Shown: positions 18,301 through 26,508 of the stretch, in pieces
Layout: the number at the start of each line of letters is the position of its first letter
Position numbering within the stretch: position 1 is the first letter of the stretch
Origin: Apteryx mantelli
Lineage: Eukaryota; Chordata; Aves; Apterygiformes; Apterygidae
Assembly (NCBI RefSeq): GCF_036417845.1
Contig: NC_090017.1
Coordinates: 186,001 to 250,000, forward strand
Length of the DNA stretch: 64,000 bases
Direction: 5' to 3'
The notes under the pieces: generated by a model
The model's input: only the letters and a program-made list of their open reading frames with translations
The model's database searches: none
Told to the model about the DNA's origin: nothing
Position numbers and translations under genes: made by a program

Positions 18301-20992
18301 GGTTCAGGAGAGACCTGCGGGGGGGGCAGGGCTTGGCAGGTGGATGGGGAAGCCATGGGGATTTGGGGGTCCATGAGGGGGGAGGATTTGGGGGGATCTG
18401 GGGGTGCCCCCCCCCGCTGACCCCTTCCCGCCCCGTCCCCCAGGTGCTGACGCTGATGGAGGCCCAGGCCACCTACTTCAGCCAGGGCCACGGCGCGGCC
18501 GGGCGGCTGGAGCGGTACCGGGCCGAGCTGAGCACCCAGGTGGGGCCCAGGCGTCCGGGCGGGTGCCCCCCTCCTCCCCCTCCCCTTCCCCCGCTTCCGG
18601 GGGGGACCCCGGCGTCCGGGCGCCCCCTGACCCTGCCCCGGCCCCCAGCTCGACCGCCTGGTGCTGAAGCGGCTCGGCAGCAGCGCGACATGGAGCAGCG
18701 GCACGCCATGCTCACCCAGCAGGTGGGGGGGCGTGGCCTGGCACAGGGGGGCGTGACCTGGGATGAAGGGGCGGGGTCTGATCCTAGGGGGCGGGGCATG
18801 ACTACTGGAGGGGGCGGGGCCTGGGTGGAGAGCAAGGGCCAGGATGGAGGGGTAAGGTCTGGGTAGAGGATTCTGGCCTGAGGGGGCGGGGCCTGGGTGG
18901 AGGGGAGGGACCTGGGTGTAGGGGGCGTGATCTGGGCTTAGGGGGTGTGGCCTGTGTGTAGGGGGCGTGGTCTGGATATAGGGGGTGGGCCTGGGCGGGG
19001 AGATAAAGGCCAGAATGGAGAGCTCTGGGTTGAGGGGGCGGTGCCTGAGTTGTAAGGGTGGGGCCCGGCCTGAGGGGGCGGGGACAGGGTTGAGGGGGCG
19101 GGGCCACAGCCAGTAGGCGGGCCTGAAGCCTCAGGTTTGGCCTGATTGACAGCTGGGCGGGCTCAGGTGCTGGCTTGATTAACAGTGATGGGGCGGGACC
19201 AGGGCTGATGGACGGGGCTGGGCTGTACCTGAGGGGCGGGGCCTAATCCAGGCGGGGCTGGGGGCGGGGCCGGGCTGGGGGGCGGGGCCAGGCTGATGGG
19301 CGGCCCCCCCCAGGACCTGTCGCAGGAGACGGTGGCGGGGGCGGCGCGGGGGGGCGGCGCGGGGGCCCCCCCCATGGAGGGCTACCTCTACAAGCGGGCC
19401 AGCAACGCCTTCCGCACCTGGAGCCGGTACCGGCCCCCCCCCCCGCGACCCCCCCCCGGCCCCCCCACCTGCCCCCCGGCACCCCCCCTTGACACCCCTC
19501 GATACCCCCATGCACTCCGGATACCCCCCACGAACCCCTAGACACCCTCGGATACTCCCTGCGCCCCCCGATACCCTCCCATGGACCCCCCCCTGCATAC
19601 CCCCTGCCCCCCCCAAATACCCCCCAGCACCCCCAAGTGCCCCCCACTTAGCCCTCAGACACCTGTCCAGACCCCCAAATACCCCCCCGTGTACCCCAGA
19701 TACCCCCCGCTACCCCCAGATACCCCCAAACCACCAACATACCCCACTCATGCCCCCAGCACCCCCAAATACCCCCCCACGTATCCCCAGCACACCTGCA
19801 TACCCCCCCTTATCCCGAACACCCCCTAAATACCCCCTGACACCCCTCAGCACCCCCAAATACCCCCAGTGTTCCCCCAGATACCCCCCAGCACCCCCTA
19901 ATGCCCCTCACTCTACCCCCCAACACCCCCTAATGCCCCCAGTGCCCCCAGATACCCCCGACACCCCCCAGCACCCCCAAATATTCCCTGTGTTCCCCCA
20001 GATACCCCCCAGCACCCCCAATGCCCCTCCACCTACCCCCCAACATCCCCTAATGCCCCCCAGTGCCCCCCAGATACCCCCGACACCCCCACATACACCA
20101 TAAATACCTCTTCTTCCCCCCACCCAGCATCCAGGTACCCCCCAAAGAACCAAATACCCCCCCCCAGTGCCCCCCAACATCCCCCTGAACCCCCAGATAC
20201 CCCCCACAGTATCCCAACACCCCCCCCGCCACCCCTTGTGCCCCCTCATCCCCGGGTTTTGGGCACCCACCGGCTCCCCCAAAGCCGGGGGGTTGGGGGA
20301 CCCCCTCCCCCCGCCCTGGGGGTTTTGGGGTCCCCCCAACCCCTGCGCTCCCCCCCCCCCCAGGCGCTGGTTCTCCATCCAGAGCAACCAGCTGGTCTAC
20401 GTCAAACGGGCCCGGGTGAGTCGGGGCGGCGGGATTTGGGGGGGGGCCCTTTGGGGGGCTGGATTTGGGGGGTCAGATTTGGGGGAGTTCAGTTTGGAGG
20501 GGCTGCATTGGGGCTCAGATTTGGGGGGCTGCAGTTGAGCAGGTCTGGAGTTGGGGGGCAGTTTGGGGTGTACGATTTGGGGCATCCTTTTTGGGGGGGC
20601 TGCATTTGGGCAGGCCTGGATGTGGGGGGCAGGTTGGGGGGGGGTCAGATTTTGGGGGTGCCAGATTGGGGGTGGTATTTGGGGGCTGTTTTGGGGGGCT
20701 GCATTTGGGGGGACCCTTTGGGGAGGGCTGGATTTGGGGGGCAGCTTTGGAAGGGCCGTTTTGGGGGGCAGTTTGGGGGAGCTGCCGGGGGGCAGCCTGG
20801 GGGATCCCCATTCTGGGGAGCTGCTGGGGGGCAGCCTGGGGGATGCCCGTTTTGGGGGGGGCCCTGACGAGCCCCCCCCCCCCCGACCCAGGACCCCCCC
20901 ACGGTGGTGGTGGACGACCTGCGGCTCTGCACCGTCAAGCCCTGCCCCGACCTCGACCGGCGCTTCTGCTTCGAGGTGTCTCGCCCTCCAAG
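12253..20992 (+). CDS. ACAP1: Arf GTPase-activating protein with coiled-coil, ANK repeat and PH domains 1, 5' half (12 exons)
   Basis: ACAP1 is an ARF6 GAP of the endosomal recycling pathway (BAR-PH-ArfGAP-ankyrin). Exons: 12253-12305, 14089-14146, 14866-14985, 15523-15576, 16129-16187, 16825-17008, 17921-17965, 18444-18539, 18649-18722, 19314-19426, 20364-20415, 20892-20992. They give about 336 of roughly 740 residues: the BAR domain (about 1-230) and the first two-thirds of the PH domain. The ArfGAP and ankyrin parts are not found before or after the N gap. Phases fit mammalian ACAP1 if one base is restored in exon 9; exon 12 also appears to lack one base. Head-to-head with NEURL4, as on human 17p13.1. 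Confidence 0.94.
12306..12960. repeat. C-rich low-complexity sequence, ACAP1 intron 1
   Basis: gggacccccc-type short repeats without exon signals. Confidence 0.6.
12960..13430. promoter_or_regulatory. CpG island in ACAP1 intron 1 with three tandem GC boxes
   Basis: Non-repetitive CpG-dense block. It contains three copies of gagggggcggggcttgcac (13156-13215), two CACACGCGTGTG palindromes (near 13050 and 13095), and a TGATGTCACGG plus GTTGCCACGGCGAC pair near 13333-13357 that resembles CRE and X-box sites. It could be an alternative promoter or enhancer. Confidence 0.4.
13435..13960. repeat. About 42-bp minisatellite in ACAP1 intron 1
   Basis: Units of ctggaaactgcccctggg plus gaccccgaaaacatcctggg, about 12 copies. 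Confidence 0.85.
14089..14146 (+). CDS. ACAP1: ACAP1 exon 2 (BAR)
   Basis: Acceptor cccccag, then AAIEEAEAEIAEFETRLEK, donor AAG|gtgggt, phase 0. It corresponds to mammalian ASIELVEAEVSELETRLEK. Confidence 0.95.
14160..14850. repeat. G-rich minisatellite in ACAP1 intron 2
   Basis: Units such as gggggatctggagggatc and gggtgctggggggtttcc. Confidence 0.7.
14866..14985 (+). CDS. ACAP1: ACAP1 exon 3 (BAR); its 3' border is tandemly duplicated
   Basis: Reads VLKLCSAMLDAGRHFEGTSR, ALAAGLRDLGGPARGDPLVR, donor CGG|gtgagc. The last roughly 35 nt and the donor are repeated twice more downstream (donors near 15046 and 15104). The first donor was chosen because it gives the mammalian-like length. Confidence 0.9.
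14950..15115 (+). repeat. 58-60-bp tandem repeat spanning the ACAP1 exon 3 donor
   Basis: Three units containing cgaccccctggtgcgggtga. The first is the genuine exon end; the second and third put additional gtgagc donors at 15046 and 15104. Confidence 0.9.
15120..15420. repeat. G-rich repeat in ACAP1 intron 3
   Basis: ggggggatttggggggctttggg repeats in short variable units; no exon. Confidence 0.6.
15523..15576 (+). CDS. ACAP1: ACAP1 exon 4 (BAR)
   Basis: Poly-C acceptor then ETLEKFSDSFDQMTGSHE, donor GAG|gtgagc, phase 0. It matches CLEKFTVSLNHKLDSHA of the mammalian protein. Confidence 0.93.
15585..16120. repeat. C-rich repeats in ACAP1 intron 4
   Basis: ccccacccccttcccaag repeats pass into tgtcccccctgggatccccc repeats; no exon. 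Confidence 0.6.
16129..16187 (+). CDS. ACAP1: ACAP1 exon 5 (BAR)
   Basis: Acceptor cacccag, then ELLDSTQQSLRRHVHTLLKE, donor AAGGA|gtgagt, phase 2. Confidence 0.94.
16200..16690. repeat. About 60-bp minisatellite in ACAP1 intron 5
   Basis: Units of cctatgggtgctgggaggtc, ttcgggatgccatgagga and acctaggggtgcca. Confidence 0.85.
16825..17008 (+). CDS. ACAP1: ACAP1 exon 6 (BAR)
   Basis: Reads AARGLREARREQARAAEALA, GALQHHAEVPRRRPHEAQEA and ARGQARARALDYVLQ, donor CAG|gtgggc, phase 0. The AEVPRRR and RALDY-LQ blocks are diagnostic of ACAP1. Confidence 0.95.
17010..17890. repeat. GC-box-like repeats filling ACAP1 intron 6
   Basis: Short units of ggggtggggcttagag and ggggcggggctccaag over the whole intron; no exon. 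Similar GGGGCGGGGC repeats fill intron 9 (18723-19310). Confidence 0.75.
17921..17965 (+). CDS. ACAP1: ACAP1 exon 7 (BAR)
   Basis: A 45-nt exon reading INVMQSKKKSEILQF between a poly-C acceptor and gtgagt. Mammalian counterpart INVIEDKRKFDIMEF. Confidence 0.95.
17970..18400. repeat. G-rich repeat in ACAP1 intron 7
   Basis: ggggacctcggggatttggg units, loosely tandem. Confidence 0.6.
18444..18539 (+). CDS. ACAP1: ACAP1 exon 8 (BAR)
   Basis: Reads VLTLMEAQATYFSQGHGAAG and RLERYRAELSTQ, donor CAG|gtgggg, phase 0. Confidence 0.95.
18649..18722 (+). CDS. ACAP1: ACAP1 exon 9 (end of BAR), contains a 1-base deletion
   Basis: It begins LDRLVLK, then near 18667-18671 the frame slips by one base, after which ARQQRDMEQRHAMLTQQ follows as expected. 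The exon is 74 nt where 75 are needed for the flanking phases. Likely a sequence error. Confidence 0.85.
18723..19310. repeat. GC-box-like repeats in ACAP1 intron 9
   Basis: gagggggcggggcctggg and tgtagggggcgtgg units; no exon signal. Confidence 0.7.
19314..19426 (+). CDS. ACAP1: ACAP1 exon 10 (start of PH domain)
   Basis: Reads DLSQETVAGAARGGGAGAPP, then MEGYLYKRASNAFRTWSR, the PH-domain entry. Donor AGCCG|gtaccg, phase 2. Confidence 0.95.
19440..20330. repeat. C-rich minisatellite in ACAP1 intron 10
   Basis: cccccagcacccccaaatac and ccccctaatgcccccagt units, with a longer repeated block near 19880-20090. Confidence 0.8.
20364..20415 (+). CDS. ACAP1: ACAP1 exon 11 (PH domain)
   Basis: Reads RWFSIQSNQLVYVKRAR, donor CGG|gtgagt, phase 0. 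Mammalian counterpart RWFTIQSNQLVYQKKYK. Confidence 0.95.
20420..20880. repeat. G-rich repeat in ACAP1 intron 11
   Basis: Repeats of ggggggctgcatttgggg and ggggcagcctgggggatc. Confidence 0.6.
20892..20992 (+). CDS. ACAP1: ACAP1 exon 12 (PH domain), last exon before the assembly gap
   Basis: Reads DPPTVVVDDLRLCTVKPCPD then LDRRFCFEV. Mammals continue VSTSK; here gtgtctcgccctccaa needs one extra base to read VSPSK, so a single-base deletion near 20979-20981 is suspected. Donor AA|gtgagt. Confidence 0.9.
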
Positions 20993-20999
20993 TGAGTCC

Positions 21000-21720
21000 C
21001 CCCAAATCCCTGGGGGGTCCCCAAAATTCTCGGGGGTCCCCCAAGCCCCTGGGAACCCCCAAAACTCCTGGAGACCCCACCCCCAGCCTCTGGGCACCCC
21101 CAAAACCTTTGTTTGCCCCCATAACACCCAAAGTCCCCCGGGGACATCCCCAAATCCCTGGGGACACCTTAGGGGGTCCCCCAAGCCCCTGGGGACCCCA
21201 AAACCCCTGGGACCCCCACAACACTCAACCCCCCTCCTTGGAATGTCCCCAAGCCCATGGAGACCCCCACAAATCCTCTGGGCACCCCAAAAACCTCTGC
21301 TGACCCTTGTAACACCCAATTCCCCAGGAATGTCCCCAAATCCTTCGGGACCCCCCCAAACTCCTGGGGAGCCCCAAAACCCAACGGGGTCCCCCAAGCC
21401 CCCGGGGACCCCCAAAACCTCTGGGGTCCCCCATAACACCCAAACCTCCCAGGAACGTCCCCCAACTTCTGGGGAGCCCCCCAAGCCCTCAGGGATCCCC
21501 AAAACCCCTGTGGTTCCCCCGTAACACTCAAAGCTCCTGGGAATGTCCCCAAACCCTTGGGGACCCCACAAACCCTTGGGGACCCCCAAGACCTCTGGGG
21601 ACCCTCATAGCACCCAAATGTCCCCCATGATCCCCCCCCCAAACCCCTGCGGACCCCCCCAAAACCTCAGGAGGGTCAGGGGAACCCCTGGGACCTCCTA
21701 GGACCCCAAGGACTCCCTGG
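21000..21720. repeat. Minisatellite in ACAP1 intron 12
   Basis: Units of ccccaagcccctggggac, cccaaaacctctggggtc and ccataacacccaa; higher-order period near 120 bp. Confidence 0.8.
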
Positions 21721-21724
21721 GACC

Positions 21725-22482
21725 CCCCAGTGTCCCCATGTCCCCCGTGCCCCTGACGTCCCCGTGCCCCCCCCGGGGCCCCCCCCCGTGTCCCCCGTGC
21801 CCCTGACGTCCCCGTGCCCCCCCCGGGGCCCCCCCCCGTGTCCCCCGTGCCCCTGACGTCCCCGTGCCCCCCCCGGGGCCCCCCCCCGTGTCCCCCGTGC
21901 CCCTGACGTCCCTGTGCCCCCCCCCGGGGCCCCCCCCCCCGTGTCCCCCGTGCCCCTGATGTCCCCGTGCCCCCCCCCAGGGCCCCCCCCCCGTGTTCCC
22001 CGTGCCCCTGACGTTCCCGTGCCCCCCCCGGTGCCCCCCCCGTGTCCCCCGTGCCCCTGACGTTCCCGTGCCCCCCCCGGTGCCCCCCCCGTGTCCCCCG
22101 TGCCCCTGACGTCCCCGTGCCCCCCCCGGGGCCCTCCCCTGTGTTCCCGTGCCCCTGACGTCCCCATGCCCCCCCCCGGTGCCCCCCCTGTGTCCCCGTG
22201 CCCCTGACGTCCCTGTGCCCCCCCCGGGGCCCCCCCCCGTGTCCCCCGTGCCCCTGATGTCCCCGTGCCCCCCCCCAGGGCCCCCCCCCCGTGTTCCCCG
22301 TGCCCCTGACGTCCCCGTGCCCCCCCCCGGGGCCCCCCCCCCGTGTCCCCCGTGCCCCTGACGTCCCCGTGCCCCCCCCCGGTGCCCCCCCTGTGTCCCC
22401 CGTGCCCCTGACGTCCCCGTGCCCCCCCCCGGGCCCCCCCCCCCGTGTCCCCCGTGCCCCTGACGTCCCCGTGCCCCCCCCA
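21725..22482. repeat. 50-bp minisatellite running into the assembly gap
   Basis: About 15 units of gtgcccctgacgtccccgtg followed by C/G-rich filler; exact 50-bp spacing was checked for the first three. The array ends in the N run, so its true length is unknown. Confidence 0.9.
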
Positions 22483-22682
22483 NNNNNNNNNNNNNNNNNN
22501 NNNNNNNNNNNNNNNNNNNNNNNNNNNNNNNNNNNNNNNNNNNNNNNNNNNNNNNNNNNNNNNNNNNNNNNNNNNNNNNNNNNNNNNNNNNNNNNNNNNN
22601 NNNNNNNNNNNNNNNNNNNNNNNNNNNNNNNNNNNNNNNNNNNNNNNNNNNNNNNNNNNNNNNNNNNNNNNNNNNNNNNNNN
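22483..22682. other. Assembly gap (200 N)
   Basis: Exactly 200 N between a minisatellite and unrelated sequence. The size looks like a placeholder. The second half of ACAP1 must be inside it or elsewhere. Confidence 0.99.
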
Positions 22683-22778
22683 TTCCCTCCCCTGTGTCCC
22701 CCCCCTCCTCGCCCTCCCCTGTCCCCCCAACCAGTGTCCCCGTGTCCCCCCCCACCCCCCGTGTTCCCCCCCCCACGG

Positions 22779-22850
22779 CCCCGCTGCAGCAGCGCAGGGG
22801 AATCGTGTCCACCCCCCCCCACAGGGCCGATATTCGCGGGCTGTCGGGGG
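22779..22850 (-). ncRNA. miR-16/195-like hairpin with altered seed
   Basis: On the minus strand the 5' arm reads CGACAGCCCGCGAAUAUCGG and ends CC (positions 22846-22825). It shares CAGC, the AAUAU block and GGC with miR-16/195 but has GACAGCC instead of AGCAGCA in the seed. The 3' arm contains UGCGCUGCUG, like miR-195-3p. It lies about 150 bp downstream of the miR-15/497-like hairpin in the same orientation, the same order as human miR-497 then miR-195. It may be a diverged or decayed copy; stem pairing is weaker than for its neighbour. Confidence 0.5.
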
Positions 22851-22946
22851 TGGGGGGAGCCCCCCCCAGCCCCCCCCCCGGTGCGTCCCCCCCCTCCGGT
22901 GCGTCCCCCCCCCCCCCCCGGTGTCCCCCCCCCCCGGTGGCGGGGC

Positions 22947-23030
22947 CCGGCCCTCGCCGTAACACCACACGATGGTTTGGGCCCTCCAGACTCTCGCAAA
23001 CCATGATGTGCTGCTGGGGCGGGGGCCGGC
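22947..23030 (-). ncRNA. mir-497/mir-15c-like: miR-15/497-family microRNA hairpin
   Basis: On the minus strand the 5' arm reads CAGCAGCACAUCAUGGUUUG then CG (23016-22995), carrying the AGCAGCA seed. The 3' arm CAAACCAUCGUGUGGUGUUA pairs with it across a loop around GAGAGUCUGGAGGGC, and CCGGCCC/GGGCCGG closes the lower stem. The leading C matches human miR-497 (CAGCAGCAC) and the rest matches miR-15b/15c. Human miR-497 lies on 17p13.1 near NEURL4/ACAP1, so orthology is likely; the name is uncertain. Confidence 0.9.
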
Positions 23031-23089
23031 GGGCAGGGGGGGGGGGACACGCGCGCCCCCACGTCCCCACCCCCCCCCCGGGGGCCGGG

Positions 23090-23620
23090 GGGGGACCCGT
23101 CCGACGTCACCGGGGGCGGGGGGGACCCGTCCGATGTCCCCAAGGTGGGGGGGGACCTGTCCGATGTCCCCAAGGTGGGGGGACCCATCCCATGTCCCCA
23201 GGATTGGGGGGACCCATCTCATGTCCCCAAGGTGGGGGGGGGACCCGTCCGATGTCCCCGGGGCTGGGGGGGACCCGTCCCATGTCCCCAAGGTGTGTGT
23301 GGGGGGGACCTGTCCGATGTCCCCAAGGTGGGGGGACCCATCCCATGTCCCCAGGATTGGGGGGACCCATCTCATGTCCCCAAGGTGGGGGGGGGGACCT
23401 GTCCGATGTCCCCGGGGCTGGGGGGACCCGTCCCATGTCCCCAAGGTGTGTGTGGGGGGGACCTGTCTGATGTCCCCAAGGTGGGGGGGACCCGTCCGGG
23501 CTGGGGGGGCCCCATCCCATGTCCCCAAGTTGGGGAGGGGCCTGTCCAGGGTGGGGGGCACCGTCCAATGTCCCCAAGGTGGGGGGGCCCCATCCGATGC
23601 CCCCGGGATGGGGTGGACCC
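23090..23620. repeat. Minisatellite beyond the miRNA pair
   Basis: Units of about 45-50 bp such as gacccgtccgatgtcccc and aaggtggggggacc; a longer block with aaggtgtgtgtgggggg repeats near 23290 and 23445. Confidence 0.85.
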
Positions 23621-25990
23621 CTCTGCCCCCCCCCTTGCATCCCCCCTCCAGCCTCCCCCCCCCCCCTTGTGCCCCATTTCCCAGGGGTCTCCCGCAGGGA
23701 TTGGGGGGGGGGGGGTCAGGGGCAGCGGGGGGGGGGGTTATTCGGGGTGGGGGGGGCCCGGGGGCACTTTTGGGGTGTCCTTGGGGGGGGGGGATTGAAC
23801 CGGGGGGGGGGCCCCAACCCCTCTCCGCCCCCCCTCGTTTCCCCCTGCGTCCCTCGGCCGGGTGGCTCAGGCTGGGGGGGGGGGGCAGATTTGGGGTGGG
23901 GGGGGGCCCTTGGGGGTGAGGGGCCCCCCCAAAACCCCGCTCGGGCCGCGGGGGCGGCCGCACCCAGCCGCAAAATGGTGGTTGTGGCCTTTCGGGGAGG
24001 GGGGGGGCGGGGGGTGACGCAGGCAGGGGAACGGCGCCGCGGGGCCCCCCCGGGACCCCCCACTTTGGGGACGGGACCCCCCCCGCCCCGGCGATGGGGC
24101 CCCCCCCTCCCCAGCACCCCCCTGGGTCCCCCCCCGCCCTTGGTGGGGGGGGTGTATTTTGGGGACCCCCCCTGCTGCCTGGGGTGTGGGGGGGCAGCTG
24201 GACCCTGCCTAAATCCCCCCCCAATTTCCCCCCCCAAAATACCCCCCCCCATCCACTCCTGCTAATGAGGGAGGCTTGTTAAGCTGGGGGGGGGTTAACG
24301 GGGGTCCCGGAAGGGGGGGGGGTCGCGGCACCCCTAAAGCCTGGCCAAGGGAGGGGGGAAATAGCCCCAAATTTGCCCCCCCCCACAAGGAGGTTAATGG
24401 GGGGGGGGACAAGCATTTGGGGGGGTCACCAAAGCGGCGGCAGCGGGGGGGAGGGGGGTTCGTTAGGGCCTTGCTGCTAACGAGGCCGGGGGGGGGGGGT
24501 GACACCAAGGCTGGGCAGGGAGGGAAGGTTTTGGGGGTGCCCCCCCCCCAAAGCACCCACTTACCTGCCCCCCCCCCCCCAGTCCTGGGGGGGCCCAGAG
24601 GGGGGCTGGGAGGGGGGAATCCGTCCGTCCGTCCATCCGTCTGTCCGTCCGTCCGTCCCCACTTTCGGTCGGTCCCAGCCAGGTCGGGCCCCCCCACCCA
24701 AGAAAAGGGCCCCCCCCCCAAGAAAAGGGCCCCCCTCAAAATAAGAGCAGCGCCCCCCCCCCTTCAAAAAGCGGAAAAACGCCCCAAAACGGGCCGATTC
24801 GGGGCAAAAAAAAGCCCCTTTCCGCCCTTCCGGGCCGCCCGGGCCCCCCCCCCCGTCTCGCTGCCCCTGCTCCGCTGTGGGGGGGGATTTACCCCCCCCC
24901 CAATGTCCCCCTTATATTTGGGGGGGGGGGTCCGGCCACCTATGGGGGGGGGGCCCGCCGAAATGCCCCCCCTCCTCCGCCGCCATGGGCCCGGCCTTGA
25001 AGGCGGGGGGGGGGAGATGAAGTGGGGGGGTGCCCAATTTTGGGGCCGGAAAAGGAAGATTTGGGGCGCGGTGGAGGGGGGGGGTAAATCCCCCCCCCCT
25101 TAAAAAAAATCCCCCCCCCCTTAAAAAAATCCCCCCTTCCTCCAGGGGGATATTGGGGGGGGGTCCTTAAAGGCACCCACCACCCCCCCCTCTGAAAGAG
25201 GGGGGGGGTCCCGGGGTGGGGGGGGTGGCCCAAAAAGGGGGTGCGGAAGGAAGGGTGGGGGGGGGGTCGGCGAGGAAGACGAGGGGGGGGGACGGGGCGG
25301 GAGGAAGGCGAAGGCCGCCGCCGGCGGCCGCCCGAAACGTGGCTCCCTTCCCCGCGGCGCGACTTTCCGCACGGCCCCAGCCCCCCCCCGGGGGGGCGGA
25401 AAAATCCCCCAAAATTCGGAGGGGGGGGCCGGACCCCTTCCTTCCCCCCTGCACCGTTTCGGGGGTTCCCGGCTTTTTGGGACGCCCGGGAAAAATTGTC
25501 GAAGCCGGAGCCCCCCCCCCCCACACCTCTGGCCAAACACCTTCCCCATGTCGTGGCCTCGCTCGTGTGCCCCCCCCCCCCACGGCCTTGTGCCCCCCCC
25601 TCGTTTCCCCCCCCAAATCCCCCTCCCAACCTGCACCCTCATATTTTGGAGACCCCCCCCCTTTGTGCCCCCCCCCCTTTGGCTGGGCCTTGCCCCCCCC
25701 CCAGCTCCCTCCCCACCCTGCCCCCCCCCTTGCAGGGGGCACCCCGGGGTGCTGGTGGCCTTGAGGAGGAGGAGGGGGGGGGTCTCCCCTTCTTCCCCCC
25801 CCCCCCCCGAAAAAGGGCCGCTCGAATCTGCCGCCGCCGAGCGGGCGCTGCCTTTACCCGGGCGCCGAGGGCGGACGGACGGACGGACACGGACAGACGG
25901 ACGGACACGGCCTTCTGCCCACCCCCCCGAAAAAAGCCTGCCAAATTCCCCCCCCCCTTCCACCCCCCCGCTGCCACGAGGGGCCCAGGC
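23621..25990. other. Intergenic, G/C-homopolymer-rich, no gene recognised
   Basis: Long G and C runs with small AT islands (24256-24300, 24470-24485), a (ccgt)n tract (24620-24660), CpG-dense blocks at about 25290-25530 and 25820-25910, and a (ggac)n tract near 25873. The CpG blocks lie upstream of the minus-strand miRNA pair and could be a promoter of its host transcript. No exon with convincing homology was seen. Confidence 0.4.
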
Positions 25991-26345
25991 GTCCTGCACC
26001 CCTTAACCCCCCCCCCCAGGAAATGGTGCATCCTGCACCCCCTCCCCCAAAAAGGGGCCCAGGCGTCCTGCACCCCCAAATCCCCCCCCATAGGAACCCA
26101 TGTACCCTGCCCCCCCCAAAAAAAGGGGCCCAGGCGTCCTGCACCCCCAAATCCCCCCCCATAGGAACCCATGTACCCTGCCCCCCCCAAAAAAAGGGGC
26201 CCAGGTGTCCTGCACCCCCAAATCCCCCCCCATAAGAACCCATGTACCCTGCCCCCCCCAAAAAAAGGGGCCCAGGCGTCCTGCACCCCCAAATCCCCCC
26301 CCATAAGAACCCATGTACCCTGCCCCCCCCCCAAAAAAGGGGCCA
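25985..26345. repeat. 71-bp tandem repeat
   Basis: About five units, each with catgtaccctgcccccc, a poly-A run, ggggcccaggcgtcctgcac and caaatccccccccata; the last steps are exactly 71 bp. Each unit holds one copy of the dispersed CCCAGGCGTCC motif. Confidence 0.93.
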
Positions 26346-26502
26346 GGCGTCCGGCTCCCTCCTGCCTGTCAATCACCCCCTCTGCACCAGCAAAGGGCAA
26401 AGGGCGAATCCCCCCCCCCGGACGCCTGGGTCCCATCCTGCCTCCGGTGCCCCCCCCGTCCCCCCCCCCCAAGAGGAGCCACAGCTGGATTCGGGGCCCT
26501 TT

Positions 26503-26508
26503 TTTATT
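26503..26508 (-). terminator. ACHE polyadenylation signal AATAAA
   Basis: TTTATT on the plus strand (AATAAA on the minus) in an AT-rich island (26498-26530) that contrasts with GC-rich surroundings, about 1.2 kb downstream of the ACHE-T stop codon. Between them lie only repeat-rich sequences, consistent with the 3' UTR. Confidence 0.7.

Noticed and set aside
21528-24224. Minus-strand frame of about 900 codons crossing the N gap
   Set aside because: It runs through undefined bases, a 50-bp minisatellite and two miRNA hairpins; Gly/Pro/His-rich by composition.
25500-25580. Possible exon on the minus strand near gtgtttggccagaggtgtgg
   Set aside because: A short non-repetitive stretch with an open frame, but no recognisable homology, no consistent splice sites and flanked by homopolymers.
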